Shown piece after piece: positions 1 to 7,723 of a stretch of DNA of 64,000 bases (position 1 is its first letter; every line of letters starts with the position of its first letter). Origin of the DNA: Geodermatophilus bullaregiensis (GTDB taxonomy: Bacteria; Actinomycetota; Actinomycetes; Mycobacteriales; Geodermatophilaceae); contig NZ_JAFBCJ010000001.1 in NCBI RefSeq assembly GCF_016907675.1, forward strand, positions 868,001-932,000. The letters run 5' to 3'. The position numbers and the translations under genes are program-made. Under the pieces are notes generated by a model. The model saw nothing but the letters and a program-made list of their open reading frames with translations. It made no database searches and was not told where the DNA came from.

Positions 1-261
1 GCCGATCTGAATGAGCAGCAGGATCACGACGTGGCCGAAGCCGGACCAGTAGGTGGGCGTGTCCACTGTGTTGAGGCCCGTGATGGTGACCGCGGAGGTC
101 GCGGTGAAGAGCGCGTCGACGACCGGCGCACCGTCGCGGTCGGCCCGGGACACAGGGAGCAGCAGCAGCAGGGTGCCCAGCACCACCGCCACTCCGAACG
201 CCAGGACGACGACCTGCGCCGGGTGCGCGGGTCGCGGCAGGGCGAGCGGGCGGGATCTCAT
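1..261 (-). CDS. KtrB/TrkH-type K+ transporter subunit, N-terminal part (runs off left edge)
   Basis: Reading the minus strand from an ATG at 261 gives 87 codons that stay open to the window edge. The product begins MRSRPLALP, has one hydrophobic segment (about residues 18-38), then the first pore-loop signature of the KtrB/TrkH family (ATSAVTITGL, about residues 55-64), followed by VDTPTYWSGFGHVVILLLIQ. The same stretch in the complete KtrB at 17540-18910 reads ATSAVCVTGL and VDTGTYWSGFGQAVILLGIQ, so this is a second copy of that family. A GGAG ribosome-binding site lies 9 bases upstream. These are membrane K+ (or Na+) translocating subunits that normally pair with a cytosolic RCK subunit; the partner is not visible here. 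Confidence 0.88.
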   Translation of the reverse strand, partial: MRSRPLALPRPAHPAQVVVLAFGVAVVLGTLLLLLPVSRADRDGAPVVDALFTATSAVTITGLNTVDTPTYWSGFGHVVILLLIQIG

Positions 262-425
262 CGGGAGCTCCGCCAGGGCACGCAGAGACGGTATTCGGAA
301 CGTGCTCTCAACTCGGTCTCTACGACCTCGTGCACGGTTGGCGGGACGCCTCGCTCGGGACGGACGGGGCAGGGTCGTGGTGTGTCGGGGACGTTGGCGC
401 GTGCCGCTGCTGCTGCCGATCGGCG

Positions 426-783
426 GGTGACGGGGCTGTCCCCGCAGGTCCTCGCTGACCTGGTCGCCGAGCCAGGGCCCCGCTGGCAGGCGCGCCAGGA
501 CGCACGGCTGACCGATCGGCCGCGCCGGTGGGCGGTCGGCGCCGGTGCAAGGCACCGGCTGGTGTTCATCGACCGGTTGCTGGCCACCCTGGTTGCACCT
601 GCGCCATGGGTCACCCACGACGTATCGGCCTGCTGGTTCGGAGTGTCCCGCTCCACGACCAGCCGGGCCGTCGGCGGGGTCCGCCCGCTGCTGGGGCGAG
701 CGCGGCTGCACCGTGGAGGGCGGGGTCCGGCTGCGCACCCTGGCCGATGTGGTCGCCCATCTGGGCGCCCGCGGGCAGCTCGG
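426..783 (+). pseudogene. 5' remnant of a DDE transposase gene (helix-turn-helix domain), frameshifted
   Basis: Pieces of one protein appear alternately in two frames: LSPQVLADLVAE and HRLVFIDRLLATLV in one, HLRHG in the next, THDVSACWFGVSRSTTSRAVG back in the first, and ERGCTVEGGVRLRTLADVVAHLGA in the second. Together they resemble the helix-turn-helix N-terminus that precedes the DDE_Tnp_4 catalytic domain in IS5/HARBI-like transposases. At least three frame changes, and the complete absence of the catalytic domain, show it is dead. The fragment stops abruptly at about 783, where an unrelated integrase fragment begins, so the junction is a rearrangement scar. Confidence 0.6.
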
Positions 784-1074
784 TCCGAGCGCTACCGGGC
801 GCTGGTCACCCTGGCCGCCGGCACCGGCCTGCGACAGGGCGAGGCCCTCGGGCTGACCGTCGACCGGATCGACTTCCTCAGCGGCGTCACGTTCCACTGG
901 CTACGGCACTGCTACGCCAGCCTGCTCATCCGGCACGGCGAGTCGGTGAAGACCGTCCAGGCCCGGCTGGGCCACGCCTCGGCCTCCGAGACCCTCGACA
1001 CCTACAGCCACCTGTGGTCCGACTCCGACGACCGGACCCGGGCCGCGGTGGACGCCGTGCTGGCTCCTGCGGCT
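784..1074 (+). pseudogene. tyrosine recombinase (phage/plasmid integrase) with internal deletion
   Basis: The reading frame from 784 encodes the first active-site box of a tyrosine recombinase (TLAAGTGLRQGEALGL, catalytic Arg). After only about 10 further residues it continues with box II and the nucleophile: HWLRHCYASLLI, LGHASASETLDTYSHLW. The roughly 80-100 residues that normally separate these boxes are missing, and the N-terminal core-binding domain is absent too. It is therefore an internally deleted remnant and not an active integrase. It suggests that an integrative element once sat here. No clear attachment site was recognised. Confidence 0.7.
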
Positions 1075-1663
1075 GAGAGACGTCTGACAGCGGTGTGCCT
1101 GTTGGTCGGCGGCCGTAGCCTCCGGCGCCGGCGGTGGTGTGCGCTGAGTGCTCGTTCTGCGGGGGACCAACATGCGCCGTGGGCGCACATCGCTGCAGGT
1201 CACGCCTCCCACTGTGGTCAGCCGACCGGCACCAGCGCCCACCAGCGTGCGAGCCCGGGGCAGCACCTGACAATCAACGCGCACACCGCTGTGAGGGACG
1301 GGGACCCTCGCCGGACCTGAACGCGCAAGTCAGGCGGGGGACGACGGACGAGTCGGCCTGTACGCCGGGGACTGATCTGGGCCTTTTGGCTGGCGTTGGC
1401 AGACACGGAAAATGAGCCCTGAGCAGGGCTTATGCCGTTTGTTCGCGTTGGGGGGGTACGGCGGCACTCGGGCGTTCTGAGGACTGATTGAGGACAGCTC
1501 GCCGCTCCCCCGCCGTGCTTCCACCGCTCATACCCCGGGCGCCCGGAGATCGGCCGGCTGCTCCCACACTGCCAGGGCGGCTGGGAGGTGGACCCGCCAA
1601 GCAGTCACGCATCGATCTTTTGTCATCACAGACTGTCAGTGCCGGGTTCTAACGTCCCGTGCC
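1075..1663. other. gene-free stretch after the integrase remnant
   Basis: No convincing coding region is seen; open frames here lack family resemblance and start signals. A short inverted repeat, AGCCCTG-AG-CAGGGCT, lies at 1415-1430 and could form a small hairpin. The stretch probably holds leftover DNA from the integrated element plus the promoter of the gene at 1664. Confidence 0.5.
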
Positions 1664-2119
1664 ATGAGACAACCCGCGCTACTGCCCGACGCCTGGTTCA
1701 GCCGTGACCTGCCGGTGCTCGTCGAGGCCGTCCGTCACTTCGACACCTCGACCCAAGCGTTGACGGCCAGCTCCATCGCTGAGCGGATGGGCTGGGACGT
1801 CGAGACGGTCAGGGCGTCCGTGCGTGCCCTCGCCCGCGGCGGCTACGTGGTGGAGCAGCGGGCCAGCATGAGCTCGCTGCCGGGAGGCTCCATCAAGCAG
1901 GTATCCGCAGAGGCGTACCGAGAGGCCGGCGCCTGGCCCACCGCCGAGGCTGTCGCCGACCGGCTGCTGGCCGCGCTGCAGAAGGCCGTCGACCAGGCCC
2001 CCGAGGGCGAGGCCAAGGGCAAGGCCAGGCGAGCGCTCGACGCCTTCCTTGCCGCAGGCCGGGACTTCGCCGTCGACGTAGCCAGCGGCGTCGCCACCGG
2101 CGCCATCAGCGGCTCGTAG
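1664..2119 (+). CDS. small winged-helix-like protein, unknown function
   Basis: This 151-residue product is not assigned to a family I can name. Residues about 25-65 (TASSIAERMGWDVETVRASVRALARGGYVVEQ) look like a winged helix-turn-helix: two short helices followed by a beta hairpin, as in MarR/PadR-like or archaeal-type DNA-binding modules. The C-terminal half is alanine-rich and helical (LLAALQKAVDQAPEG onward) with a weakly hydrophobic end. The ATG at 1664 has no obvious Shine-Dalgarno sequence, so it may be a leaderless mRNA. The next gene follows 13 bases downstream and is probably co-transcribed. Confidence 0.72.
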   Translation: MRQPALLPDAWFSRDLPVLVEAVRHFDTSTQALTASSIAERMGWDVETVRASVRALARGGYVVEQRASMSSLPGGSIKQVSAEAYREAGAWPTAEAVADRLLAALQKAVDQAPEGEAKGKARRALDAFLAAGRDFAVDVASGVATGAISGS

Positions 2120-2132
2120 GCGGGACGTCGCC

Positions 2133-2414
2133 GTGCGGGTCGCTGCCGGCGTCCTGTTCGTCATCGCCTGCCTGGCCGAGCTGGGCAGCGTCGTCCTCAT
2201 CGTGCGCGAGGCGCGCACCGCAGCCGGTGTCCTGCGCCGGTGGCAGAGGGCTGACAACCCGGCCAACCAAGAGCAGGGGACGTGGGCTCAGGTGCTGCTG
2301 ATCAACGAGGTGGTGCGGACGCTGCTCGATGCGCGGGTCAGGATCGCCTCGGCCGTCGCCCTGCTGGTCGTCGGCATCCTCGCCGGCACGGTCGGCAACT
2401 TCCTGACCCTGTAG
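2133..2414 (+). CDS. small two-helix membrane protein, unknown function
   Basis: The 93-residue product starts with GTG at 2133 and has two hydrophobic segments (about residues 4-24 and 71-91) separated by a soluble loop of about 45 residues with mixed charge. No known family is recognised. It follows the 1664 gene by 13 bases, so the two likely form one transcript; a cytosolic DNA-binding-like protein paired with a small membrane protein could be a sensor pair, but this is only inference. Codon use is typical of the window. Confidence 0.65.
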   Translation: MRVAAGVLFVIACLAELGSVVLIVREARTAAGVLRRWQRADNPANQEQGTWAQVLLINEVVRTLLDARVRIASAVALLVVGILAGTVGNFLTL

Positions 2415-2432
2415 GCGCCGCAGTAGCGCCGG

Positions 2433-2690
2433 TTAGGCGGCAGAGGCGGCGTCGGGCTCGTCTTGCTGCGTCGACGCCTGACGCTGGGGCTGCTGAGCGG
2501 TGAGCATGAGGAACAGCAAGGCGAGCGCCCCCACGCCGGCGACCGGGAAGGCCAGCAGTCGCTGCGATGACACCCGGTCCTCGCAGAGAGCCACGTAGCC
2601 GCCGTCGTCGCTGCCGTCACCGCCGCGGTAGGCGTCGGCGATGGCGTCGGCAAATTCTGCCGCGCTGGCCGCGCTGGTGTCCGGGGCTAG
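2433..2690 (-). pseudogene. C-terminal part of a membrane-anchored protein, cut by the IS element
   Basis: On the minus strand a frame ending with TAA at 2433-2435 is open up to the left end of the IS at 2691. It encodes APDTSAASAAEFADAIADAYRG, an acidic linker, and YVALCEDRVSSQRLLAFPV, followed by a transmembrane helix (VAGVGALALLFLML) and a short Gln/Ala-rich tail. The GC pattern is clearly coding, yet there is no start because the IS interrupts it. On the other side of the element the same frame meets a stop within about 25 bases, so the 5' part of the gene has been lost or scrambled. The family is not recognised. Confidence 0.6.
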
Positions 2691-2705
2691 GGACTGTCTG
2701 ACGGA

Positions 2706-3206
2706 TCACGGAAGCCAGGTAACTAGGGCGGCGAGATTGAGCGCGCCGGCGTAGTTGCGGGCGTGCTTGTCATAGCGGGTGGCCAGACCGCGCCACTGTT
2801 TGACCTGACAGAAGCCGCGTTCGACGACGTTGCGGCGGGCGTAGCGGGCCGGGTCGAAACCGACCGGTCGGCCACCGGCGGAGCCCTTGCGGCGCCGGTT
2901 GGCGGCCTGGTCGGCCGGCTGCGCGATGGTGTGGGAGATGCCGCGGCGGCGCAGCAGCGTCCGGTTGGCCCGGCAGCTGTAACCCTTGTCGGCGACCAGG
3001 TAGTCCGGGCGACTCCGCGGTCGCCCCGGCCCGATCCGCGCCACCCGAAGGGCGGCCAGCAGCGGGGCGAACATGGTGGTGTCGTTGACGTTGCCGGCCG
3101 TCAGCAGCACCACCAGCACCCGCCCGCGGCCGTCGGTGAGGGCGTGCACCTTGGTGGTCAACCCGCCCCGGAAGCGGCCGATGGCGTGATCGGCCGGCTC
3201 GACCAC
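2706..3206 (-). CDS. IS5-family transposase, second ORF (orfB)
   Basis: This frame carries the catalytic core of a DDE transposase: RGGLTTKVHALTDGRG, the second Asp in DYLVADKGYSC, and the conserved glutamate region NVVERGFCQVKQWRGLATRYDK. It ends with TGA at 2706-2708, inside the left terminal inverted repeat. The apparent start (GTG at 3206) is probably not used alone. Sequence upstream in the same frame is not transposase-like, so the protein is expected as a fusion with orfA through a -1 frameshift. No internal stops or deletions are seen. Confidence 0.85.
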   Translation of the reverse strand: MVEPADHAIGRFRGGLTTKVHALTDGRGRVLVVLLTAGNVNDTTMFAPLLAALRVARIGPGRPRSRPDYLVADKGYSCRANRTLLRRRGISHTIAQPADQAANRRRKGSAGGRPVGFDPARYARRNVVERGFCQVKQWRGLATRYDKHARNYAGALNLAALVTWLP

Positions 3207-3664
3207 CGCCGGTTCGGCGGGGCAATCAGGCTCGGTCGATGACTCGGCCGGGGCGCCGGCCGCCCCTTCTGATCGTCATCGGCCTGCCCGCGGGCGGTGG
3301 CGGTGTTGCCGCCGACCCGCCGGGCGCCCGCCCCGTGCTGATGCACCCGCACCAATGTGGAGTCCGCGGCGATGAGCCAGTCCAGCTCACCGGCGGCATC
3401 GGCATCGGCCTGGGCGCGGGCCAGCAACGTGGCCCAGGTGCCATCGGCGCTCCACCGGGTCAACCGCTCATAGGCGGTCTGCCACGGCCCGAAGGACTCC
3501 GACACCTCCCGCCACGGGGAGCCGGTGCGGTACTTCCAGGCGATCGCCTCGATCACCTGCCGGTGATCGCGCCACCGCCCACCCCGCCGACCGGCCGAGG
3601 AGGGCAGCAACGGCTGCATCCACGCCCACGCCTCATCGGAGACCACCACTCGATGCTGTCGCAT
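3158..3664 (-). CDS. IS5-family transposase, first ORF (orfA)
   Basis: The product begins MRQHRVVVSDEAWAWM and carries the DUF4096-type N-terminal domain of IS5/IS427 transposases (RWRDHRQVIEAIAWKYRTG, then FGPWQTAYERLTRW) and the first catalytic Asp in DWLIAADSTLVRVHQH. An upstream in-frame TTG at 3694 could add ten residues but lies inside the terminal repeat; the ATG at 3664 is preferred. The frame ends at 3158, inside orfB, whose frame is one base back (-1). A full DDE transposase would therefore need -1 ribosomal frameshifting in the overlap at 3158-3206, a known strategy in this IS group. Confidence 0.85.
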   Translation of the reverse strand: MRQHRVVVSDEAWAWMQPLLPSSAGRRGGRWRDHRQVIEAIAWKYRTGSPWREVSESFGPWQTAYERLTRWSADGTWATLLARAQADADAAGELDWLIAADSTLVRVHQHGAGARRVGGNTATARGQADDDQKGRPAPRPSHRPSLIAPPNRRWSSRPITPSAASGAG

Positions 3665-3757
3665 CGCCCGGAGCCTGCCGATCCGGACCGCCAAGATCCG
3701 TCAGACACGCCCTAGATGTATCCAGCCATCAGGTTGGTGCTATTCGCAGCCGACCTC

Positions 3758-3811
3758 TTCTTGTACCAATAGGATTGTTAATAGTTCTTGTACCAATAAG
3801 ATTGTTAATAG
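3758..3811. repeat. 27-bp tandem duplication, AT-rich
   Basis: Two adjacent 27-bp units (3758-3784 and 3785-3811) both start TTCTTGTACCAATA and end GATTGTTAATAG; they differ at one base (AGGATT versus AAGATT). The unit is strikingly AT-rich for this genome. It lies 46 bp right of the IS insertion, in the gap before the minus-strand gene that ends at 3990. Possible roles are a duplicated operator or promoter of the split gene, or a replication slippage product. Confidence 0.8.
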
Positions 3812-3989
3812 GTTGACCTGAGCTCTTCTGATCCCGGCGCTTCTCACGCCTGACCTGGCCATACTTCGGCAGCCCGGGCCCGCTCCGCGGTGTCGGCACC
3901 ATTCGGCGTCAACTTCCGAGCAATCCTTTCAGTAACGGCAGGCCCCCGCTACGGCCCGCTGTCGGATGGGCTCGGCCTCAGGAGACGGG

Positions 3990-5750
3990 TCATTCGCGGG
4001 TGAAAGTGCCCAGTCCGGTGCGGTCATAGAAGTCGAGCCGGACGCTTGCGGCCGGTCCACCGTCGTCAGGGGTGAAGATCGCCCCGGCCAGCCCGTTGGC
4101 GTTCTCGCCGATGGTTTGGAAGGTGAAGTTGTCCCCGGCGTAGTGGGTCAGGGGAAACGTCGTGGGCCGGTCCGATGGCCCCATCGACATGGTCAGGTCG
4201 TCTCCGTCGGCAGCCACGGTGAGCGGACCGTAGTAGGGGTTGGCGTAGGTCCCGACGTAAGCCTCCAGCGGCCGCGCCGGGGTTGGGTCGGTGGGCGGTT
4301 GCGTCCAGTCGGTTGCCGGTGCGTCGGCTTGTTCGATCTGCTGGAAGATCCCGGAGATGAAGGTGAGCCAGTCGACGGTGGGCTCCCCGTGGGTGGCGAC
4401 GTCGAGGAATCCGGTGGTGATTGCCTCGGGGATCCCCTGGGGGTGTCCGTTGGTCAGCGCCACGATGCCCAGCTGCTCGACAGGGAGCATCTGGACCGAC
4501 GTGGCGGCGCCGAGGTTGAACGCGCCGGAGTGGCCTAGCATCACTCGGCCCTGGTTGTCATAGGACACGTTCCAGCCCAGGCCGTAGAAGCCGGTGCGGG
4601 CCTGCGGTGTGGCCGGCGGGTTGGAGACCGAGTGCGGAACGTGGGTCATCTGGAGTGCGGCGGGGTCGATCAGCTGGCTGCCGGCGTGCACGCCGTTGCC
4701 CAGTTGCAGGCGGATCCACTGGGTGAGGTCCCGGACCGAGGAGCTCGCCCCACCGGCGGGTGCTTCGGCGTCGGCGTCCCGGGTGTACTGGGCCGCCCAG
4801 GTCCGGTCACCGGTCGGCACGTGGATCACGGCCTTGTTCGCGGCGTTCTGGTAGTCGGCGTGGCGGTAGCTGGTCGCGGTCATGCCCAGCGGGTCGAAGA
4901 GCACCTGCTCCGCCAGGTCCTCCCATGGGGTGCCCGTGGCGTCGGCCGCGGCCTCGGCGCCCGCGGTAAAGCCGAAGTTGCTGTAGTTGTAGCTGGACCG
5001 GAACGGGTCTAGGAGCTGCTGGTCTAGGTGGCTGAGGATGTAGTCCCGGTCGAAGCCGAGGTCCTCGAGGAGGTCACCGGCGCCAGTGTGCAGTCCGCTG
5101 CGGTGCGACAGCAGGTCGGCGAAGGTGGCGTGCTCGGTGACGTAGGGGTCGTTTAGGGCGAAGGCGGGGTCAGACGCCCGGACCGGGTCGTCCCAATTGA
5201 TCACGTCCTGCCCGACCACGCCGGCGATGACGGTGGAGGCCAGCGGCTTGGACACCGAGGCCAGCTGGAAGACCGTGTCTGAGTCCACCACCTCGGGCTG
5301 GCCGACCTGCCGAACTCCGAAGCCCTTGGAGTACACGACCTGGTCGCGGTAGACCACGGCGACCGCCGCGCCGGGAACTCCGGTGCGGTCCATGGCGTCA
5401 GTCACCAGCCCGTCCAAGGAGGCCAGCGCCTGGTCGACCTGCTGCTGGGTCAGCTGAGCAACCGGGGCCGGAGGCACGCTGGGTAGAGCAGGGGGCGTAG
5501 TGGATAAGGCCGGAGGCGCGGTGGGCAAGGTCGTGGAAGCCACCGGTGCGTCGGCGGGACTGTCGGCCGCGGCGCACGCCGTCGTCAGCGCCGTCACCGC
5601 CGCGAGGACTGCCGCCGCGCCTGCTGAGCGCAGCGGCCGGGGGCGCCGGCGGTGCCTCAGACGGGCAGACCTGGTCGAGCCGAGGTGGCGCCTGCGGTGG
5701 TGCGGCGGCCGACCGGCATCGGGGAGCCCTGCAGTCGACAAGTCGGACAC
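3990..5750 (-). CDS. secreted serine hydrolase (class C beta-lactamase/PBP fold) lipoprotein
   Basis: The gene encodes about 586 residues from a GTG at 5750 (an earlier start at 5831 is possible but adds only low-complexity basic sequence). The N-terminus has a basic region, a hydrophobic helix (AAAVLAAVTALTTAC) and a lipobox with Cys, then a Pro/Thr-rich linker, so the mature protein is likely a cell-surface lipoprotein. The Beta-lactamase (PF00144) domain shows all three motifs: S-x-x-K in ASVSKPLAS, Y-x-N in YNYSNFGF, and H-S-G in LGHSGAFN. The C-terminal 100 residues (PLEAYVGTYANPYYGPLTV) match the DUF3471 domain common in such hydrolases. Likely a D-aminopeptidase, esterase or DD-peptidase; the substrate cannot be told. 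It is divergent from the related gene at 6053. Confidence 0.88.
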   Translation of the reverse strand: MSDLSTAGLPDAGRPPHHRRRHLGSTRSARLRHRRRPRPLRSAGAAAVLAAVTALTTACAAADSPADAPVASTTLPTAPPALSTTPPALPSVPPAPVAQLTQQQVDQALASLDGLVTDAMDRTGVPGAAVAVVYRDQVVYSKGFGVRQVGQPEVVDSDTVFQLASVSKPLASTVIAGVVGQDVINWDDPVRASDPAFALNDPYVTEHATFADLLSHRSGLHTGAGDLLEDLGFDRDYILSHLDQQLLDPFRSSYNYSNFGFTAGAEAAADATGTPWEDLAEQVLFDPLGMTATSYRHADYQNAANKAVIHVPTGDRTWAAQYTRDADAEAPAGGASSSVRDLTQWIRLQLGNGVHAGSQLIDPAALQMTHVPHSVSNPPATPQARTGFYGLGWNVSYDNQGRVMLGHSGAFNLGAATSVQMLPVEQLGIVALTNGHPQGIPEAITTGFLDVATHGEPTVDWLTFISGIFQQIEQADAPATDWTQPPTDPTPARPLEAYVGTYANPYYGPLTVAADGDDLTMSMGPSDRPTTFPLTHYAGDNFTFQTIGENANGLAGAIFTPDDGGPAASVRLDFYDRTGLGTFTRE

Positions 5751-6052
5751 GATGCACGATCCAGACTGGCACCGCCGTCCCGGGTGCCCGGCCGTGAGCG
5801 CTACAGGTGGGGCCGGCTGGACGCGCAGCACGCGGGCACTCGTAGTGGGGCCAGACCGTAGCGAGGAGTCCGCTCAGGCGTCCAGGACCGTGCGCACGAA
5901 CCACCGACAGCCAACCGGTGCAGCACCGACCATCCGACGACCGTTTCCGCGCCAGAGGTCATCTGCACGGCGGCCTCGAGTGGAACACTGGCCGCCCATC
6001 TCGCTCAGGGGTCGGCTCCACGCTGGGGAGTACGAGCTCGGGAAGAAGTCCT

Positions 6053-7309
6053 GTGATGATGCGGAACAGGTTCAGGGTCCGTTGGGGTCAGCATGTCCTC
6101 GTGGTGGGCTCGGTCCTGGCCGCGGTCGCGCTCGGCTCGTCGGCGGTGGTGTCCGCTGCACCGGCTTCCCCGACCGTGACCCCGCCTCCGTCGTCGGCGC
6201 CGGCCATCGCCGACATCGTGGAGAGCGCGATGGCCGACGGGCACCTTCGCGCGGTCATCGTCAAGGTCACCCAGGGCGATCAGGTCGTGATCAGGCAGGC
6301 GTTCGGCACGTCGATGGAGGGAGTGCCGGCGACCACCGACATGCACTTCCGCAACGGCGCCGTCGCCTTCTCCTACCTGGCCACGCTGCTCCTGCACTTC
6401 GTCGACGAACACAGGATCACGCTCGACGACACCATCGACCGCTGGATGCCAGACCTGCCCGAGGCCGACCAGGTCACGCTGCGCATGCTGGCCAATCAGA
6501 CCTCGGGTTACCCCGATTATGAGACCGATCCGGCATGGGAAGCCGCGTGGAACGCAGACCCGTTCCACATCTGGACGGTCCAGGAGCGGCTGGACTACGC
6601 GTTCTCCCGCCCCGTGCACTTTCCTCCCGGAACGAACTGGAGCTACGCGCACACCAACTTCATGATCCTCGGTGAGATCCTCGCTCAGATCGGTGGTCAG
6701 CCGCTGGACGTGCTCCTGAGTGAGAAGGTGCTCGGCCCGATGGGGCTGACCCACACCGTGCAGACGCAGACCTCTGACATTCCCAGCCCGGTTCTGCACT
6801 CCTACAGCTCCGAGCGTCGCGAGGCGCTCGGGATCCCGCCGACGACCCCCTTCTACGAGGAGGCAACGTTCTGGAACACCCAATGGGGCACCCCCGTCGG
6901 AGCCAACCAGACGACGACGATCGATGACATGGCCACCACTGCAGTGGCGGTCGGCACCGGCTCGCTACTGTCGGAGTCCAGTTATCACGCCATGACCGAT
7001 CCGAATCTGCTGGGCTTCGGACACCCCGACCCCGCCTGCGCCCCCAGCTGCGGCCAACAGGTCAACGGGTACAACTACGGACTCGGCGTCGTGCGCTCCG
7101 GATCGTGGCTCCTGCAGAACCCGCTGCTGAGCGGCTACGGCGCCACGGAGGCCTACCTCCCGTCCGAGGGAATCGCCATCGCGGTGGTCGTGACCTTTCT
7201 CCCCGACGCATTCGATGCCCAGGGCACCTACGCCAACGCCTCCGACACGATCTTCCGCTCGATCGGAGCCCTGCTGGCACCGAGCGATCCGCCCCCGACC
7301 CGCCAGTGA
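6053..7309 (+). CDS. secreted beta-lactamase-fold protein lacking catalytic residues (pseudo-hydrolase)
   Basis: About 418 residues from GTG 6053 (ATG codons at 6056 and 6059 are equally possible), preceded by GGGAAGAAG. A signal peptide (HVLVVGSVLAAVALGSSAVVSAAPAS) directs export. The fold is that of PF00144 hydrolases: HFRNGAVAFSYLATLLLHFVDEHRI, then PPGTNWSYAHTNFMILGEIL, then a C-terminal PSEGIAIAVVV strand. At the S-x-x-K position the sequence reads GAVAFSY, so Ser and Lys are replaced by Ala and Phe; Y-x-N is Y-A-H; and the H-x-G motif is replaced by SGYGA. It is therefore predicted to bind but not hydrolyse its ligand. It diverges from the intact homologue at 3990-5750 across about 300 bp. 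Confidence 0.82.
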   Translation: MMMRNRFRVRWGQHVLVVGSVLAAVALGSSAVVSAAPASPTVTPPPSSAPAIADIVESAMADGHLRAVIVKVTQGDQVVIRQAFGTSMEGVPATTDMHFRNGAVAFSYLATLLLHFVDEHRITLDDTIDRWMPDLPEADQVTLRMLANQTSGYPDYETDPAWEAAWNADPFHIWTVQERLDYAFSRPVHFPPGTNWSYAHTNFMILGEILAQIGGQPLDVLLSEKVLGPMGLTHTVQTQTSDIPSPVLHSYSSERREALGIPPTTPFYEEATFWNTQWGTPVGANQTTTIDDMATTAVAVGTGSLLSESSYHAMTDPNLLGFGHPDPACAPSCGQQVNGYNYGLGVVRSGSWLLQNPLLSGYGATEAYLPSEGIAIAVVVTFLPDAFDAQGTYANASDTIFRSIGALLAPSDPPPTRQ

Positions 7310-7394
7310 GCAACCCAGGACATCGCACCGCCGGTGCTCGAGACCCCGCGCCACCGGCAGTCCTTTCTCATCTCCTCGTTAGTGGAGGCTTTTC

Positions 7395-7476
7395 ACGCAC
7401 CGGGCCGGGTGTCAAGGATGGCGCGAAGCGCCACTCGGCAGAGCGCGAAGCATCCTTGATGCCCGGCCCGGTGCGT
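7395..7476. terminator. very long inverted repeat / hairpin downstream of the pseudo-hydrolase gene
   Basis: The arms are 7395-7420 and 7451-7476 (26 bp each, two mismatches), beginning ACGCACCGGGCCGGG and ending with its complement CCCGGCCCGGTGCGT. The 30-base loop contains a smaller hairpin (GGCGC-GAA-GCGCC). Pairing can be extended outward with one bulge because TTTTC precedes the left arm and GAAA follows the right arm. It could serve as a terminator for the gene ending at 7309, but it is much longer than usual intrinsic terminators. Confidence 0.6.
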
Positions 7477-7669
7477 TGAAACGATGCTGCCAACGAGGTG
7501 ATGGCAGATCCTCAAGTTGCGACCTCGTGCATGGTTGCCAGGGCCTCGGAGTGAGGCTCATGGTCGAAGCCTTCCCCGCCCGAGACGCCGGGCCGAACTC
7601 TCGCACCGGTGACGTCTGCAACGAGGCCGTCACCGGGCACGGTGCTACGGAACGGGCCCGTGGACGCAC

Positions 7670-7708
7670 GGAGGGCCCACACCCCGACGAGCGGGGCGTG
7701 GACCCTCC
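7670..7708 (-). terminator. hairpin terminator of the ferritin-like gene
   Basis: GGAGGG-CCAC-CCCCG and CGGGG-GTGG-CCCTCC pair across a five-base loop, with one-base bulges between the blocks. It lies 16 bp beyond the stop codon of the minus-strand gene ending at 7724, the expected place for a factor-independent terminator. As is common in high-GC actinobacteria, no U-tract is present. Confidence 0.65.
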
Positions 7709-7723
7709 GAGTGTCCTGCGGGA

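Larger units (their letters stand above)
2691..3711 (-). mobile_element. IS5-family insertion sequence (about 1,021 bp)
   Basis: Terminal inverted repeats are visible: 2691-2707 begins GGACTGTCTGACGGATC and the reverse complement of 3695-3711 begins GGCGTGTCTGACGGATC (15 of 17 match). Both ends are flanked by CTAG (2687-2690 and 3712-3715), which fits a 4-bp target duplication, although CTAG is itself palindromic so only part of it may be duplicated. Inside are two overlapping minus-strand ORFs for a DDE transposase, arranged as in the IS427 group of IS5. Good repeats and an uninterrupted ORF pair suggest a recent, possibly active, insertion. Confidence 0.9.

Noticed and set aside
31-1320. 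A 429-codon plus-strand open frame
   Set aside because: It runs antisense through the K+ transporter start and then through two unrelated remnants in several frames; only parts of it (transposase and integrase pieces) are protein-like.
1415-1430. Inverted repeat AGCCCTGAGCAGGGCT as an attachment site
   Set aside because: There is no second copy or adjoining tRNA gene to support an att site; it may be only a small hairpin.
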